Made by a program: the position numbers and the translations under genes
Shown: positions 46,165-55,348 of the stretch, piece by piece
Layout of the letters: each line of letters opens with the position of its first letter
Position numbering within the stretch: the first letter of the stretch is position 1
The notes under the pieces: model-generated
Database searches by the model: none
What the model was told of the DNA's origin: nothing
The model's input: the letters and a program-made list of their open reading frames with translations, nothing else
Source: Christiangramia flava JLT2011
Lineage (GTDB): Bacteria; Bacteroidota; Bacteroidia; Flavobacteriales; Flavobacteriaceae
Length of the DNA: 64,000 nucleotides
Assembly: GCF_001951155.1 (NCBI RefSeq)
Contig: NZ_CP016359.1
Span: forward strand, 1,140,001-1,204,000
Direction of reading: 5' to 3'

Positions 46165-47412
46165 ATGGCGAAAAGCAGCGCAGGCTTCGACTGGATAACC
46201 ATACTTCTTTATTTCATTTTAGTGCTTTTCGGTTGGGCGAACATTTATTCCGCATCGTTGGGAAGCACCAGTGGTTCCTTCCTGGATTTTAGTCAGCCGT
46301 ACGGGAAACAGGCACTTTTCATAGGCCTGAGCATTTTCCTGATCGTCATCATTCTTTCGGTAGAAGCGAAATTCTACCAGCGGTTTTCCAGTGTGATCTA
46401 TATCATTTCCCTTTTATCGCTCGCCGGCCTTTTTGTCTTCGGAAAAACCATTTCCGGGGCCACCTCCTGGTACAGCTTCGGAAGTTTTGGATTACAACCT
46501 TCTGAATTTGCCAAATTTGCCACTTCGCTGGCCCTGGCAAAATATCTCAGTGATATTCAAACCAATATCAGGCGATTGAGCCACCAGGTTCGAGCCTTTA
46601 TCATTATTGCCTTACCGGCGCTTATCATCATCCCACAACCAGACCCGGGATCGGCGCTGGTGTATGCCTCTTTCTTTTTTCCGCTTTACCGCGAAGGGCT
46701 CTCTGGATTTTACCTGGTGACAGGACTCTCAGGTGTCGCAGTATTCGTTTTGACACTGCTGGTGGGACCAATGTATGTCACAGCCGGTGTTCTGGCCTTA
46801 GGAGCGCTTATATTTTTCAGAAAAAGAAAGAAAAGACCTGGCAGAATCCTGATCACTTCTTTTGCCATTTGCGCGATCGTTTTGAGCTTTTCCGTAAACT
46901 ACATCTTTGAAAACGTTTTTGAGCAACGACACCGGGACCGTTTCAATATCGTCCTCGGAAAAGAGGTGGATGCCCGCGGAATTGGCTACAACACCAACCA
47001 GAGTGAGATCGCCATTGGAAGCGGCGGATGGCTGGGTAAGGGCTGGACCGAAGGCACCCAGACCAAAGGGCATTTCGTGCCGGAACAGCATACCGATTAT
47101 ATTTTTAGTACCGTAGGAGAGGAATGGGGTTTTGCCGGAAGTGCCGGTGTGGTCATTCTATTCGTGTTCCTGCTGATTAGACTTCTGGTCCTTGCAGAAA
47201 GACAAAAATCACAGTTTAACCGCATCTACGGCTATTCGGTTATTGGCATCTTATTCATCCATTTCCTGGTGAACATCGGGATGGTTTTAGGCGTTTTTCC
47301 AACGGTGGGAATTCCATTGCCATTTTTCAGCTACGGAGGCTCCGGTCTCTGGGGTTTCACCATACTGCTCTTTATTTTCATCAAGCTGGATTCAGAAAGA
47401 CTTTCCTTCTAA
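46165..47412 (+). CDS. rodA: Rod shape-determining SEDS glycosyltransferase RodA
   Basis: 415 residues, about ten membrane helices. SEDS motifs include GWANIYSASLGS, GATSWYSFGSFGLQPSEFAKFATSLALAKYLS, IPQPDPGSALVYASFFFPLYREG, WLGKGWTEGTQTKGHFVPEQHTDYIFSTVGEEWGF and FPTVGIPLPFFSYGGSGL. It polymerises lipid II glycan strands together with PBP2. Between helices 6 and 7 there is a basic loop (FFRKRKKRPGRI). It is the last gene of the operon. No clear terminator follows; a convergent mini-ORF begins 20 bases later. Confidence 0.97.
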   Translation: MAKSSAGFDWITILLYFILVLFGWANIYSASLGSTSGSFLDFSQPYGKQALFIGLSIFLIVIILSVEAKFYQRFSSVIYIISLLSLAGLFVFGKTISGATSWYSFGSFGLQPSEFAKFATSLALAKYLSDIQTNIRRLSHQVRAFIIIALPALIIIPQPDPGSALVYASFFFPLYREGLSGFYLVTGLSGVAVFVLTLLVGPMYVTAGVLALGALIFFRKRKKRPGRILITSFAICAIVLSFSVNYIFENVFEQRHRDRFNIVLGKEVDARGIGYNTNQSEIAIGSGGWLGKGWTEGTQTKGHFVPEQHTDYIFSTVGEEWGFAGSAGVVILFVFLLIRLLVLAERQKSQFNRIYGYSVIGILFIHFLVNIGMVLGVFPTVGIPLPFFSYGGSGLWGFTILLFIFIKLDSERLSF

Positions 47413-47431
47413 AAAAGCTTCCTGTTACCAT

Positions 47432-47509
47432 TTAGGAGCATTTATCAACCATCAGTAAAATTGCAGCGACCAGTAATATTAAAAAGGGATAGATGTATTT
47501 TCTTTTCAT
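47432..47509 (-). CDS. Putative 25-residue membrane mini-protein coupled to the SIMPL gene
   Basis: MKRKYIYPFLILLVAAILLM then VDKCS and a stop. The protein has a basic N-terminus and one helix of about 14-15 hydrophobic residues, then a short tail with Cys. Its ATG shares a base with the SIMPL stop codon (TAATG), a layout that favours re-initiation. I know no family, and chance cannot be excluded for a frame this short. Confidence 0.4.
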   Translation of the reverse strand: MKRKYIYPFLILLVAAILLMVDKCS

Positions 47510-48228
47510 TAGTCAATGGAATATTCCACAAAAATAGTGGCTTTTACCGGCAATGTACCTCGGCTAAAGGAAATATTCTTGCTTTCATACTGCACTTCTT
47601 CAGCCATAACCTTCATTTCCATATCCCGGGAAGCATAGATCCTATCTGCAGAAGATGATTCTAACTGGGTATTGCCCACCTGAACAATTTCATAATGATC
47701 TTCCGGAAGCTTTTCCAGCAATTTCTCAACTAATGAATTGGCATTATTCATTGCCTGAACATATACCTCATTTCGTAGGCTATCAATCTTGGAATGCTCG
47801 TATGTCAAGCCTGAAATATTGATGTTTTGATCATCGATCAAATCGGTGTAGATCTTATCCATATTATCCAGATCACGAACCGTAACAAGCAGATTCGTGG
47901 TTGCGGCGTACCCAAGAAAAACCTGAGAATTATTCCTCCAGGTATATCGCTTCTGAAGATCAATATTGGTCGTAAGCAGATCTTTCTCTTCAATACCAAA
48001 ACTCTTTAATTTAGCTTCCAGATCATTTGATTGCTTTACTAGACATTCCCGAGAATCATTGACTTTTGATCTGAGACACTCCAGTCTGATCTGGAATTTT
48101 GCCACGTCTGGAACAATTTCATCTTCTCCCGTAGCTTTGATCATAACTGTTTTAAATTTCCCGGCTTCTCTAACCTCATTTGCGCAGGAGCAAAAGACAG
48201 CTACTATTACTAAACCAATCCATTTCAT
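47509..48228 (-). CDS. SIMPL-domain (DUF541) lipoprotein
   Basis: 239 residues. The short signal peptide ends FCSC (Cys about residue 15). The SIMPL/DUF541 fold is seen: VMIKATGEDEIVPDVAKFQIRLE, LTTNIDLQKRYTWRNNSQVFLGYAATTNLLVTVRDLDNMDKI, ALNNANSLVEKL-type helix, and VKATIFVEYSID at the end. Homologues such as BP26 form ring- or channel-like oligomers in the periplasm or outer membrane. The function here is unknown. It may be co-transcribed with the 25-residue mini-ORF. Confidence 0.9.
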   Translation of the reverse strand: MKWIGLVIVAVFCSCANEVREAGKFKTVMIKATGEDEIVPDVAKFQIRLECLRSKVNDSRECLVKQSNDLEAKLKSFGIEEKDLLTTNIDLQKRYTWRNNSQVFLGYAATTNLLVTVRDLDNMDKIYTDLIDDQNINISGLTYEHSKIDSLRNEVYVQAMNNANSLVEKLLEKLPEDHYEIVQVGNTQLESSSADRIYASRDMEMKVMAEEVQYESKNISFSRGTLPVKATIFVEYSID

Positions 48229-48242
48229 AAGATTCAGGTATT

Positions 48243-48272
48243 AAAAAAGCTGCTCAAAAGAGCAGCTTTGAA
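48243..48272 (-). terminator. Terminator after the C-terminal processing protease gene
   Basis: AAAGCTGCTC (48246-48255) pairs with GAGCAGCTTT (48260-48269), loop TTTT on the minus strand, followed there by a T-run. It separates the protease and SIMPL genes. Confidence 0.88.
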
Positions 48273-48291
48273 ATAATTATATTTTTCTATC

Positions 48292-50445
48292 CTAATTATT
48301 CATATCAGGATTTCTATTAGATTCGGCCAATTTGCCTCTTTTAATATTGTTCATTTTCATGTCTTCTAAAACATTGATCGCTTCCTGCATATAAATATCC
48401 TTACTCAGGCTCTCATGCCAGCGTTCCCGCTTTTCTTTCAGAATCGTATCAGAGGTGAACAATTCCTGCTCATAAGGCAAAGAAGTGTACGTTAGATCGG
48501 TTTTATAATTTTTTAAAGCATCGAACTGTTTGGCCATTTGCTTTTCCTTTTCAGCATTATCAGCATACTGATTATAATTTAGAGAATAGCTGGTTTCCTC
48601 ACTTTGCTGCTTGATCCACTTGGCATTTTCATCGATCAGTTTCAATTGTTCATTCTCGCTCATGCGCTTTTTGCTGTTTGAAATGGCTTCATCAAAATCT
48701 ACATATCCATCCCAAATTTTATAATTTGCCGCATCGATCTTATCCCAAGGCAGTGGGTTTTCCTGGTCTTTTTCACCAATATCTACGTAGCTATAACGAT
48801 CTGGCACCACCACATCACTCTTCACACCTTCTAGCTGGGTGGAACCACCGTTAACTCGATAGAATTTCTGAGTGGTGATCTTCAGCGCGCCCATATCACC
48901 AAGATCATTATTCCTCAACCAACGGTTCAGGTCGATCACGTTTTGAACCGTTCCTTTACCGTAAGTTTGTTTACTACCAATAATGATCGCTCGTTTATAA
49001 TCCTGCATGGCGGCCGCTAAAATTTCTGAAGCAGAAGCAGAAAGCTCGTTAACCATGATCACCAAAGGACCATCCCAAACGATGCTCGGATCTTCATCTT
49101 CCAGTACTTCCTTGCGTTCGCCGTTAGATTTCACCTGAACGATCGGGCCGTCTTTGATGAACATCCCGGCAATATCAACCACAGTTTTGAGTGAACCTCC
49201 ACCGTTGTTTCTAAGGTCTAGTACCAATCCTTCCATTCCCTCTTTTTTCAGACGGATAATGTCTTTTTTAATATCTGAAGCGGCATTTCTCTGGTTGTAA
49301 TCTTCCATATCAAAATAGAATTTTGGCAGGTTGATCACCCCAAATCTTCGCCCGTCTTTCTCTACCATGGAAGATTTCGCATAAGTTTCCTCAATTTCGA
49401 TCACATCACGGGTGAGGGTCACATCTTCGATATTTCCCATTAATTTTTTACGTACCGTAAGGGTTACTTTGGTTCCTTTTGGACCTTTAATAAGGTCTAC
49501 CGCGTCATCCAGTTTCATTCCTACGATACTGACACCTTCATTCTGATCTTCCTGTTTCACTTTCAGGATGACATCTCCCTCACCAAGTTCATCACTTCTC
49601 CAGGCGGGTCCTCCGGAAATCACTTCAGAAATGGTAATATTATCACTGTCTTTCATCAACCTGGCTCCAATTCCTTCCAGTTTTCCAGACATAGCGATAT
49701 CGAATCGGTCTTTATCCTGAGGGGCAAAGTAATAGGTATGCGGATCAAATTCTTCCACGATCGCGTTCACATACAGCGAGAAATAATCTTCCCTTTCCAG
49801 GTCGTCTGTGAAATCAAAATAATTGTCCAGGTTCGATTTTGTTGCTTCGCGCGCTTTCTTTTCCAGTTCTGCATCGGTTTTCATGACATAATCAGAAGAA
49901 TCGGCTTTTTTAGTCTGCTCATCCTGTTTTAGGTCATAATAATTGATCAGGGTGTTGAACTTCAGCTGTTTTTTCCAGCGATCGCGCATTTCTTCCTTGT
50001 TAGCAGGAAAATCCAGCTTATCATAATCGGTATTGATCTCCTCATTTTCGGCAAAATCAAAAGGCTCTGCAAGGATGTCCTTATAAAGTGCTTTGGCTTC
50101 ATTGGCTCTTTCGATCAGGCGGTTGTAGGTAAGATCGAAAAATTCGATCTGTTTCTCTTCAATCTGGTCATCAATTTTATCTCGATAAGCGCTAAATTCT
50201 TCTACATCTTTTTTGTAGAAAAATCTTTTGGCTCCGTCTAAATTTTCCAGGTAATTGTCATAAACCTTTTCAGAAAAACTATCATTGATATCTTTTGCAT
50301 CATAATGTCCCTGGTTCAGAACATAAGTGATCAAATCTATCAAAAGCTTGTCTTTATTGGGGTCACTGAAGGTTTTGGTAGTAAAACTACAGGCAGCTGC
50401 AGCCATAAGTAACACTACTGCCAAGATTTTAAAGTTCCTTTTCAT
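48292..50445 (-). CDS. prc: Carboxy-terminal processing (tail-specific) protease, S41 family
   Basis: 717 residues from the ATG at 50445 (MKRNFKILAVVLLMAAAACS, lipobox); an ATG seven codons upstream is possible. An N-terminal helical region precedes a PDZ domain (GGPAWRSDELGEGDVILKVKQ) and the S41 catalytic core (GMEGLVLDLRNNGGGSL). The nucleophile region is NELSASASEILAAAMQDYKRA and the Lys is in GSKQTYGKGTVQ. A C-terminal DUF3340-like tail follows. It cuts proteins from the C-terminus in the periplasm and affects lipoprotein and murein-hydrolase processing. Monocistronic, with a terminator downstream. Confidence 0.95.
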   Translation of the reverse strand: MKRNFKILAVVLLMAAAACSFTTKTFSDPNKDKLLIDLITYVLNQGHYDAKDINDSFSEKVYDNYLENLDGAKRFFYKKDVEEFSAYRDKIDDQIEEKQIEFFDLTYNRLIERANEAKALYKDILAEPFDFAENEEINTDYDKLDFPANKEEMRDRWKKQLKFNTLINYYDLKQDEQTKKADSSDYVMKTDAELEKKAREATKSNLDNYFDFTDDLEREDYFSLYVNAIVEEFDPHTYYFAPQDKDRFDIAMSGKLEGIGARLMKDSDNITISEVISGGPAWRSDELGEGDVILKVKQEDQNEGVSIVGMKLDDAVDLIKGPKGTKVTLTVRKKLMGNIEDVTLTRDVIEIEETYAKSSMVEKDGRRFGVINLPKFYFDMEDYNQRNAASDIKKDIIRLKKEGMEGLVLDLRNNGGGSLKTVVDIAGMFIKDGPIVQVKSNGERKEVLEDEDPSIVWDGPLVIMVNELSASASEILAAAMQDYKRAIIIGSKQTYGKGTVQNVIDLNRWLRNNDLGDMGALKITTQKFYRVNGGSTQLEGVKSDVVVPDRYSYVDIGEKDQENPLPWDKIDAANYKIWDGYVDFDEAISNSKKRMSENEQLKLIDENAKWIKQQSEETSYSLNYNQYADNAEKEKQMAKQFDALKNYKTDLTYTSLPYEQELFTSDTILKEKRERWHESLSKDIYMQEAINVLEDMKMNNIKRGKLAESNRNPDMNN

Positions 50446-50594
50446 AACTCGTTTTAATTTCCTCATCGTGTGGTTAACACCAATATTGTATTAAAAATTG
50501 TGCCAACACCTATAAATATCAGCATTTTTTTGTCGAACCACTAATATAAGCTTTCCTTCTGAAATTCTTATTTTAGCAGAAACAAATCTTGCAG

Positions 50595-51377
50595 ATGAAC
50601 AAGGAAAAACCGCTTATCCTGGTAACTAACGACGATGGCATCACCGCCCCGGGAATCAGGACCTTAGTAGAGGTGATGAAAGAAATTGGAGATGTGGTGG
50701 TCGTAGCACCAGATAGCCCGCAAAGCGGAATGGGTCACGCCATCACTATTAGCGACACCCTTTTCTGCGAGCAGGTGACCATCAAGGAAAATTACAAGCA
50801 TAAGGAATATAGCTGTTCGGGTACTCCGGCCGATTGTGTGAAGATCGCCACCCAGGAAATCCTGCATCGAAAGCCGGATCTTTGCGTGAGCGGCATCAAT
50901 CATGGTTCCAACTCGTCTATCAACGTCATCTATTCAGGAACGATGAGCGCGGCGGTAGAAGCCGGCATCGAAGGCATTCCCGCCATCGGCTTTTCCCTCC
51001 TGGATTATTCTTTGAATGCTGATTTTGAGCCCACTCGCAAATACATCAAAACGATCACCAGAAATGTGATTAAAAACGGGCTCCCGAAAGGGGTGGTTTT
51101 AAATGTGAATTTCCCAAAATTGTCTTCCGAAGAAATAAAAGGTATCAGAATTTGCCGGCAGGCTAACGCACACTGGGAAGAGGAGTTCGATAAGAGAACC
51201 AATCCGCAGGGGCGTGACTACTACTGGCTTACCGGAAAGTTCGTCAATAAAGATGATGGTGAGGATACTGATGAAAAAGCGCTGGAAGAAGGATATGTAT
51301 CGGTCGTGCCGGTACAGTTCGATCTTACCGCGCACCATGTGATAAAAGATTTAAGCAGCTGGTCTCTGAATGATTAA
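50595..51377 (+). CDS. surE: 5'/3'-nucleotidase SurE
   Basis: 260 residues. The start is ATG at 50595, not the in-frame TTG two codons earlier. The metal site is formed by LVTNDDGITAPGI (Asp13, Asp14) plus PDSPQSGMGHAIT and SGINHGSNSSINVIYSGTMSAAVEAG, the SurE signature. It removes phosphate from nucleoside monophosphates and is linked to stress survival. A near-consensus TATTTTAG box lies about 20 bases upstream. It overlaps the next gene by 8 bases, starting an apparent surE-lpxB operon. Confidence 0.97.
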   Translation: MNKEKPLILVTNDDGITAPGIRTLVEVMKEIGDVVVVAPDSPQSGMGHAITISDTLFCEQVTIKENYKHKEYSCSGTPADCVKIATQEILHRKPDLCVSGINHGSNSSINVIYSGTMSAAVEAGIEGIPAIGFSLLDYSLNADFEPTRKYIKTITRNVIKNGLPKGVVLNVNFPKLSSEEIKGIRICRQANAHWEEEFDKRTNPQGRDYYWLTGKFVNKDDGEDTDEKALEEGYVSVVPVQFDLTAHHVIKDLSSWSLND

Positions 51378-51651
51378 ACAGCAAATTTTCATAGGATTTT
51401 TAACGGGTATTGCCGCGAATATCGCAGGAGTTTTCCTCTACGTGGCCCTCTTTTCAAAAGCAGGAATCGATGCCACCCTGGCAGATGCCTGGCAAAATCA
51501 CTACCTCAGTAAGATCATCGCTCTGGGAGCGGTTTTGAATTTTTTGCCGTTCTTCGTTTTTCTGAAGAAGAAACAGTCATATCATGCACGAGGCGTACTT
51601 TTAGCAACTATTTCAGTTGCCGTGGTCGTTGCGATCGTAAAATTCCTGTAA
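51370..51651 (+). CDS. Small three-helix membrane protein, unknown
   Basis: 93 residues with three hydrophobic stretches: FIGFLTGIAANIAGVFLYVALF, IIALGAVLNFLPFFVFL and GVLLATISVAVVVAIVKFL. A loop SKAGIDATLADAWQNHYLS lies between the first two. There is no known motif. The ATG overlaps the surE end, and the stop is adjacent to the lpxB start with no gap. Tight coupling to lpxB hints at a role near lipid A or the inner membrane, but this is only context. Confidence 0.75.
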   Translation: MIKQQIFIGFLTGIAANIAGVFLYVALFSKAGIDATLADAWQNHYLSKIIALGAVLNFLPFFVFLKKKQSYHARGVLLATISVAVVVAIVKFL

Positions 51652-52767
51652 ATGAAATACTATTTAATCGCTGGAGAAGCCTCTGGAGACCTGCACGCCT
51701 CCAACCTCATGAAGGCCCTGAAAAAAGAAGACTCCAATGCCGAATTTCGGTTTTGGGGCGGGGATCTCATGACCGCTCAGGGAGGCACTCTTGTAAAGCA
51801 TTACCGGGAATTGGCTTTTATGGGCTTTGCTGAAGTGCTGATGAATTTACGGACTATTCTGAAAAACATCAGTTTTTGTAAGAAAGACATCCTCGAATTT
51901 CAGCCTGATGCCATTATCTTTATAGACTATCCAGGTTTTAACATGCGTATTGCGGAATGGGCCAAGAAACAGTCTATTCCAACTCATTATTATATTTCTC
52001 CGCAGATCTGGGCCTGGAAAGAGAACCGTATCAAAAAAATCAAGCGGGATGTAGATGAAATGTACGTGATACTCCCGTTTGAAGAAAAATTTTACACGGA
52101 AAAACACGATTTTAAGGTGCACTTTGTGGGGCATCCACTGCTCGATGCCATTGAGGCCCGCCCTTCACTGGATATCCAGCAATTCAAAAAAAATCATAAC
52201 CTAGACGAACGTCCGGTAATTGCATTGTTGCCCGGAAGCCGAAAACAGGAAATTGAAAAGATGCTGGAGGTGATGCTTAGCATTACTTCAGATTTTAAGG
52301 AATATCAATTCGTCATCGCAGGTGCGCCCAGTCAGGATCGCGAGTTCTACCAGCATTTCCTGAAGAAATCAAATATCAGTCTGGTCATGAACGAAACTTA
52401 CGATGTGCTGAGCCTGGCTCATGCGGCACTCGTCACTTCGGGGACCGCAACACTGGAAACTGCACTGTTCAAGGTTCCGGAAGTCGTATGCTACAAAGGC
52501 AGCACGATTTCTTACCATATCGCGAAAAGAATCATCAATCTTGATTATATTTCCCTGGTGAACCTGATCATGGATCGTGAGGTCGTGAAGGAACTGATCC
52601 AACATGATTTCCAGGCAAAAAACCTGAAAATAGAACTGGAAAAGATCCTGCAACCTGCTGTTCGGGAGAAAATATTTCATGAGTATTTCGAATTGGAGCA
52701 AAAACTGGGAGGAGCCGGTGCCAGCGCGAAAACAGCTCAATTGATCTATCAAAAAATCAGTTCTTAA
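51652..52767 (+). CDS. lpxB: Lipid-A-disaccharide synthase
   Basis: 371 residues. It joins UDP-2,3-diacylglucosamine and lipid X to make the lipid A disaccharide at the inner membrane. Seen: YYLIAGEASGDLHASNLMKAL, FIDYPGFNMRIAEWAKKQ, YYISPQIWAWKENRIKKIKRDVD, FVGHPLLDAI, LLPGSRKQEIEKMLEVML and SGTATLETALFKVPEVVCYKG. Length and motifs are normal. It lies between the small membrane gene and an NlpC/P60 lipoprotein. Confidence 0.97.
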   Translation: MKYYLIAGEASGDLHASNLMKALKKEDSNAEFRFWGGDLMTAQGGTLVKHYRELAFMGFAEVLMNLRTILKNISFCKKDILEFQPDAIIFIDYPGFNMRIAEWAKKQSIPTHYYISPQIWAWKENRIKKIKRDVDEMYVILPFEEKFYTEKHDFKVHFVGHPLLDAIEARPSLDIQQFKKNHNLDERPVIALLPGSRKQEIEKMLEVMLSITSDFKEYQFVIAGAPSQDREFYQHFLKKSNISLVMNETYDVLSLAHAALVTSGTATLETALFKVPEVVCYKGSTISYHIAKRIINLDYISLVNLIMDREVVKELIQHDFQAKNLKIELEKILQPAVREKIFHEYFELEQKLGGAGASAKTAQLIYQKISS

Positions 52768-52768
52768 T

Positions 52769-53305
52769 ATGCGTGGAAAAATCTTACTCCTTTTACTAAC
52801 GATCGCGCTCAGCTCCTGCGGGGCAAAACATCACGTGGTTACCACAAAAAAAGAATCATCTCGTGACAACCCTGCACCCATCAACGATTATAAAGTTGAT
52901 GAAAATGCAGAACCTGCCAGCAAAGTAGCTTTCAAAGTGATCAAAAACGCAAAAAAATTCGAAGGAGTAAAGTATCGTTACGGCGGAACCGACAAAAAAG
53001 GAATGGATTGTTCCGGCCTGATATACGTTAGTTTTCAGGAAGAGGGTCTTTCCCTTCCGCGTACCTCGAGAGCGATGTCGCTTCAGGGAAAAAGATTATT
53101 CCTACGGGAAGTAGCCGAAGGCGATCTGCTGTTTTTTGAAACCAACAAGAACAAGAAGGTCATCAACCATGTTGGACTCGTAATAAATGTGGAAAATAAC
53201 GATATTTATTTCATACACTCTACCACTTCGGCAGGAGTTATTATCTCCTCACTGTCAGAACCTTACTGGAACCAAAATTTTGTTATGGCCCGCCGGGTCA
53301 TGTGA
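52769..53305 (+). CDS. NlpC/P60 (C40) peptidase lipoprotein
   Basis: 178 residues. The lipoprotein signal ends ALSSC (Cys17). The NlpC/P60 domain (about 60-178) has catalytic Cys81 in GMDCSGLIYVSF, His134 in INHVGLVI and His150 in IYFIHSTTSAGV. Such enzymes cut peptide bonds in peptidoglycan stems (D-Glu/mDAP). It is likely in the periplasm on a lipid anchor. It begins one base after lpxB, and comEC follows after 35 bases, so all may be one operon. Confidence 0.94.
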   Translation: MRGKILLLLLTIALSSCGAKHHVVTTKKESSRDNPAPINDYKVDENAEPASKVAFKVIKNAKKFEGVKYRYGGTDKKGMDCSGLIYVSFQEEGLSLPRTSRAMSLQGKRLFLREVAEGDLLFFETNKNKKVINHVGLVINVENNDIYFIHSTTSAGVIISSLSEPYWNQNFVMARRVM

Positions 53306-53340
53306 TTTTTTACTTATCTTCAGCGGGTTAATCACAGCGC

Positions 53341-55347
53341 TTGAAAAGTCTGAATTCCATTTTCTTTAGGCTTAATTTTTATCTCATTTCCGGGATCATT
53401 CTGGCATTTAATTTCAGCCTGGACCTTCAAATGCTGGCACTGTTGCTGTTCATTGGTCTCGCTACTTTTGTTTTCAGTTTTTTCCGAAGTCGAAAGCTGG
53501 TTTTTGATGACCACTGGTTTGCATTCAATATGGCTATCGTTGTGGTTCTCCTCGGAGCTTTTGCTACCAGTATGTCCATGCCGGAACATCTCCCGGACCA
53601 CGTAATCCATAAAAAGGGACAGAAACAAGTGCTTCAGGCTAAAGTTTTAGAGGAATGGAAACCAACCGAAAAATATTTTCGTTACCTCTTAGAAATCGAA
53701 GCCACCTATGAGAACCATCAAACGGAACATATACAGGGAAAAGTCCTGCTGCATTTGCCAAAAGGGACTGATACGCTTCCTCAGCCAGGAAATCACATAT
53801 TACTTCCCGATAATTTAACCAAAGCCGTTATAAATGACATTCCTGGTGGGTTCGATTATTCCAGGTTTCTGAAGAACCAGAAAATTGAAAGAGTAAGCTA
53901 CCTGAAATCTTCAGCGGAACTCTTTTACCTGCCAAAAACCGACTTTTCCTTTCAAAGTCTTCGGAAGAAAGTAATCAAAAACCTGGAAAACAAAGGCCTG
54001 AAATCCAAGGAATCAGCCATCCTGAAAGCCTTGCTGTTAGGCGAAAGATCAGAAATCTCTACACAGCTCTACAAAAATTATGCTGCGGCCGGCGCGGTTC
54101 ATATTCTGGCCATTTCCGGGCTACACATTGGAATACTCCTGCTTTTCCTGAATTTTCTGCTGAAACCTCTGGAAAAATTGAAACACGGGAAGATCCTGAA
54201 GATAATTTTAATCCTGATCATTTTGTGGTTCTTCGCACTTCTAACAGGCTTCAGTCCTTCAGTTGTGCGTGCCGCCGCCATGTTTTCATTTATCGCTATA
54301 GGAATGCAGTTGAACCGTAAAACCCGCGTGGTCCAAAGCGTTCTGGTTTCCCTCTTTTTTCTACTGCTGCTGAATCCCTATTATATTTTGCAGGTTGGTT
54401 TCCAGCTAAGTTATCTTGCGGTGTTCGGAATTATTCTCTTCGAGCCGAAAATTGAAAATTTGGTTCATCCTGCCCATAAAGCCCTGGAATATTTCTGGAA
54501 ACTGGTCTCAGTAAGTATCGCGGCGCAACTGGCGATCCTGCCCTTGTCGCTATATTATTTTCATCAGTTCCCGGGCTTGTTTTTGCTCACCAACATCCTG
54601 ATCATTCCTATCCTGGCAATCGTGCTGATCTATGGTTTTCTGGTTGTGATCCTAGCCAGTTTTCAACTGCTTCCCGGTTTCCTGCTGGTTGGTCTCGGTG
54701 AACTTTTAAAGGTCATGAACTGGATCATTCTTAAAATTGCCTCCATGGAAAACTTTATCTGGAAGGACATTCCATTTTCGGAATTACAACTGCTGAGTGC
54801 ATATGGAATTTTGGTTTTGCTGATCCTACTGCTTTATTCAAAATCTTCCAGGTTTGTTATTGGATTCTTGTTTTCAATACTGGTTTTTCAAGTGATCTGT
54901 TTGTGTCAACTTTTCCGAAATACCCCCGATCAGTTACTGGTGTTGGATAACTACAACGATCAAATAATTCTGAAAAAACAACATCAGCTGCTAACGAGAC
55001 AGTTTTCACTGTATGATCAAAATATTCAGAATTACCACCGTGAAAATCGTATACAGGAAATGCAAGATTTACCAAACACTTTCAGCTTTTGTGAGGAAAA
55101 TTTTCTGATCCTGGATAGCGCCGCTCTTTACACACCTTCCGAAGTTCATTTCAAAGCGATCATACTCACTAATTCGCCGCAAATCAACCTGGACAGACTC
55201 ATTTCCGAAATGCAACCCGATGAGCTTATTATTTCGGCCGGTAACTATCCGGCTTTCCAGGACAGGTGGAAACGAACGGCCCTAAAAGCAAAAATCCCTT
55301 TTCATGCGATTGCCGAAAAGGGAGCTTATATTTTAAATTGCGATTAA
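53341..55347 (+). CDS. comEC: ComEC/Rec2-family DNA uptake channel protein
   Basis: 668 residues from a TTG start at 53341. An in-frame stop lies at 53329 and the next Met (residue 31) is inside the first helix, so TTG is the only good start. It has an N-terminal DUF4131-like region and a Competence domain with LLLGERSEISTQLYKNYAAAGAVHILAISGLHIGILLLFL plus about eight more helices. The C-terminal 150 residues resemble a metallo-hydrolase fold without the HxHxDH motif. ComEC moves single-stranded DNA across the inner membrane in natural transformation. It ends 1 base before a convergent gene. Confidence 0.92.
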   Translation: MKSLNSIFFRLNFYLISGIILAFNFSLDLQMLALLLFIGLATFVFSFFRSRKLVFDDHWFAFNMAIVVVLLGAFATSMSMPEHLPDHVIHKKGQKQVLQAKVLEEWKPTEKYFRYLLEIEATYENHQTEHIQGKVLLHLPKGTDTLPQPGNHILLPDNLTKAVINDIPGGFDYSRFLKNQKIERVSYLKSSAELFYLPKTDFSFQSLRKKVIKNLENKGLKSKESAILKALLLGERSEISTQLYKNYAAAGAVHILAISGLHIGILLLFLNFLLKPLEKLKHGKILKIILILIILWFFALLTGFSPSVVRAAAMFSFIAIGMQLNRKTRVVQSVLVSLFFLLLLNPYYILQVGFQLSYLAVFGIILFEPKIENLVHPAHKALEYFWKLVSVSIAAQLAILPLSLYYFHQFPGLFLLTNILIIPILAIVLIYGFLVVILASFQLLPGFLLVGLGELLKVMNWIILKIASMENFIWKDIPFSELQLLSAYGILVLLILLLYSKSSRFVIGFLFSILVFQVICLCQLFRNTPDQLLVLDNYNDQIILKKQHQLLTRQFSLYDQNIQNYHRENRIQEMQDLPNTFSFCEENFLILDSAALYTPSEVHFKAIILTNSPQINLDRLISEMQPDELIISAGNYPAFQDRWKRTALKAKIPFHAIAEKGAYILNCD

Positions 55348-55348
55348 C

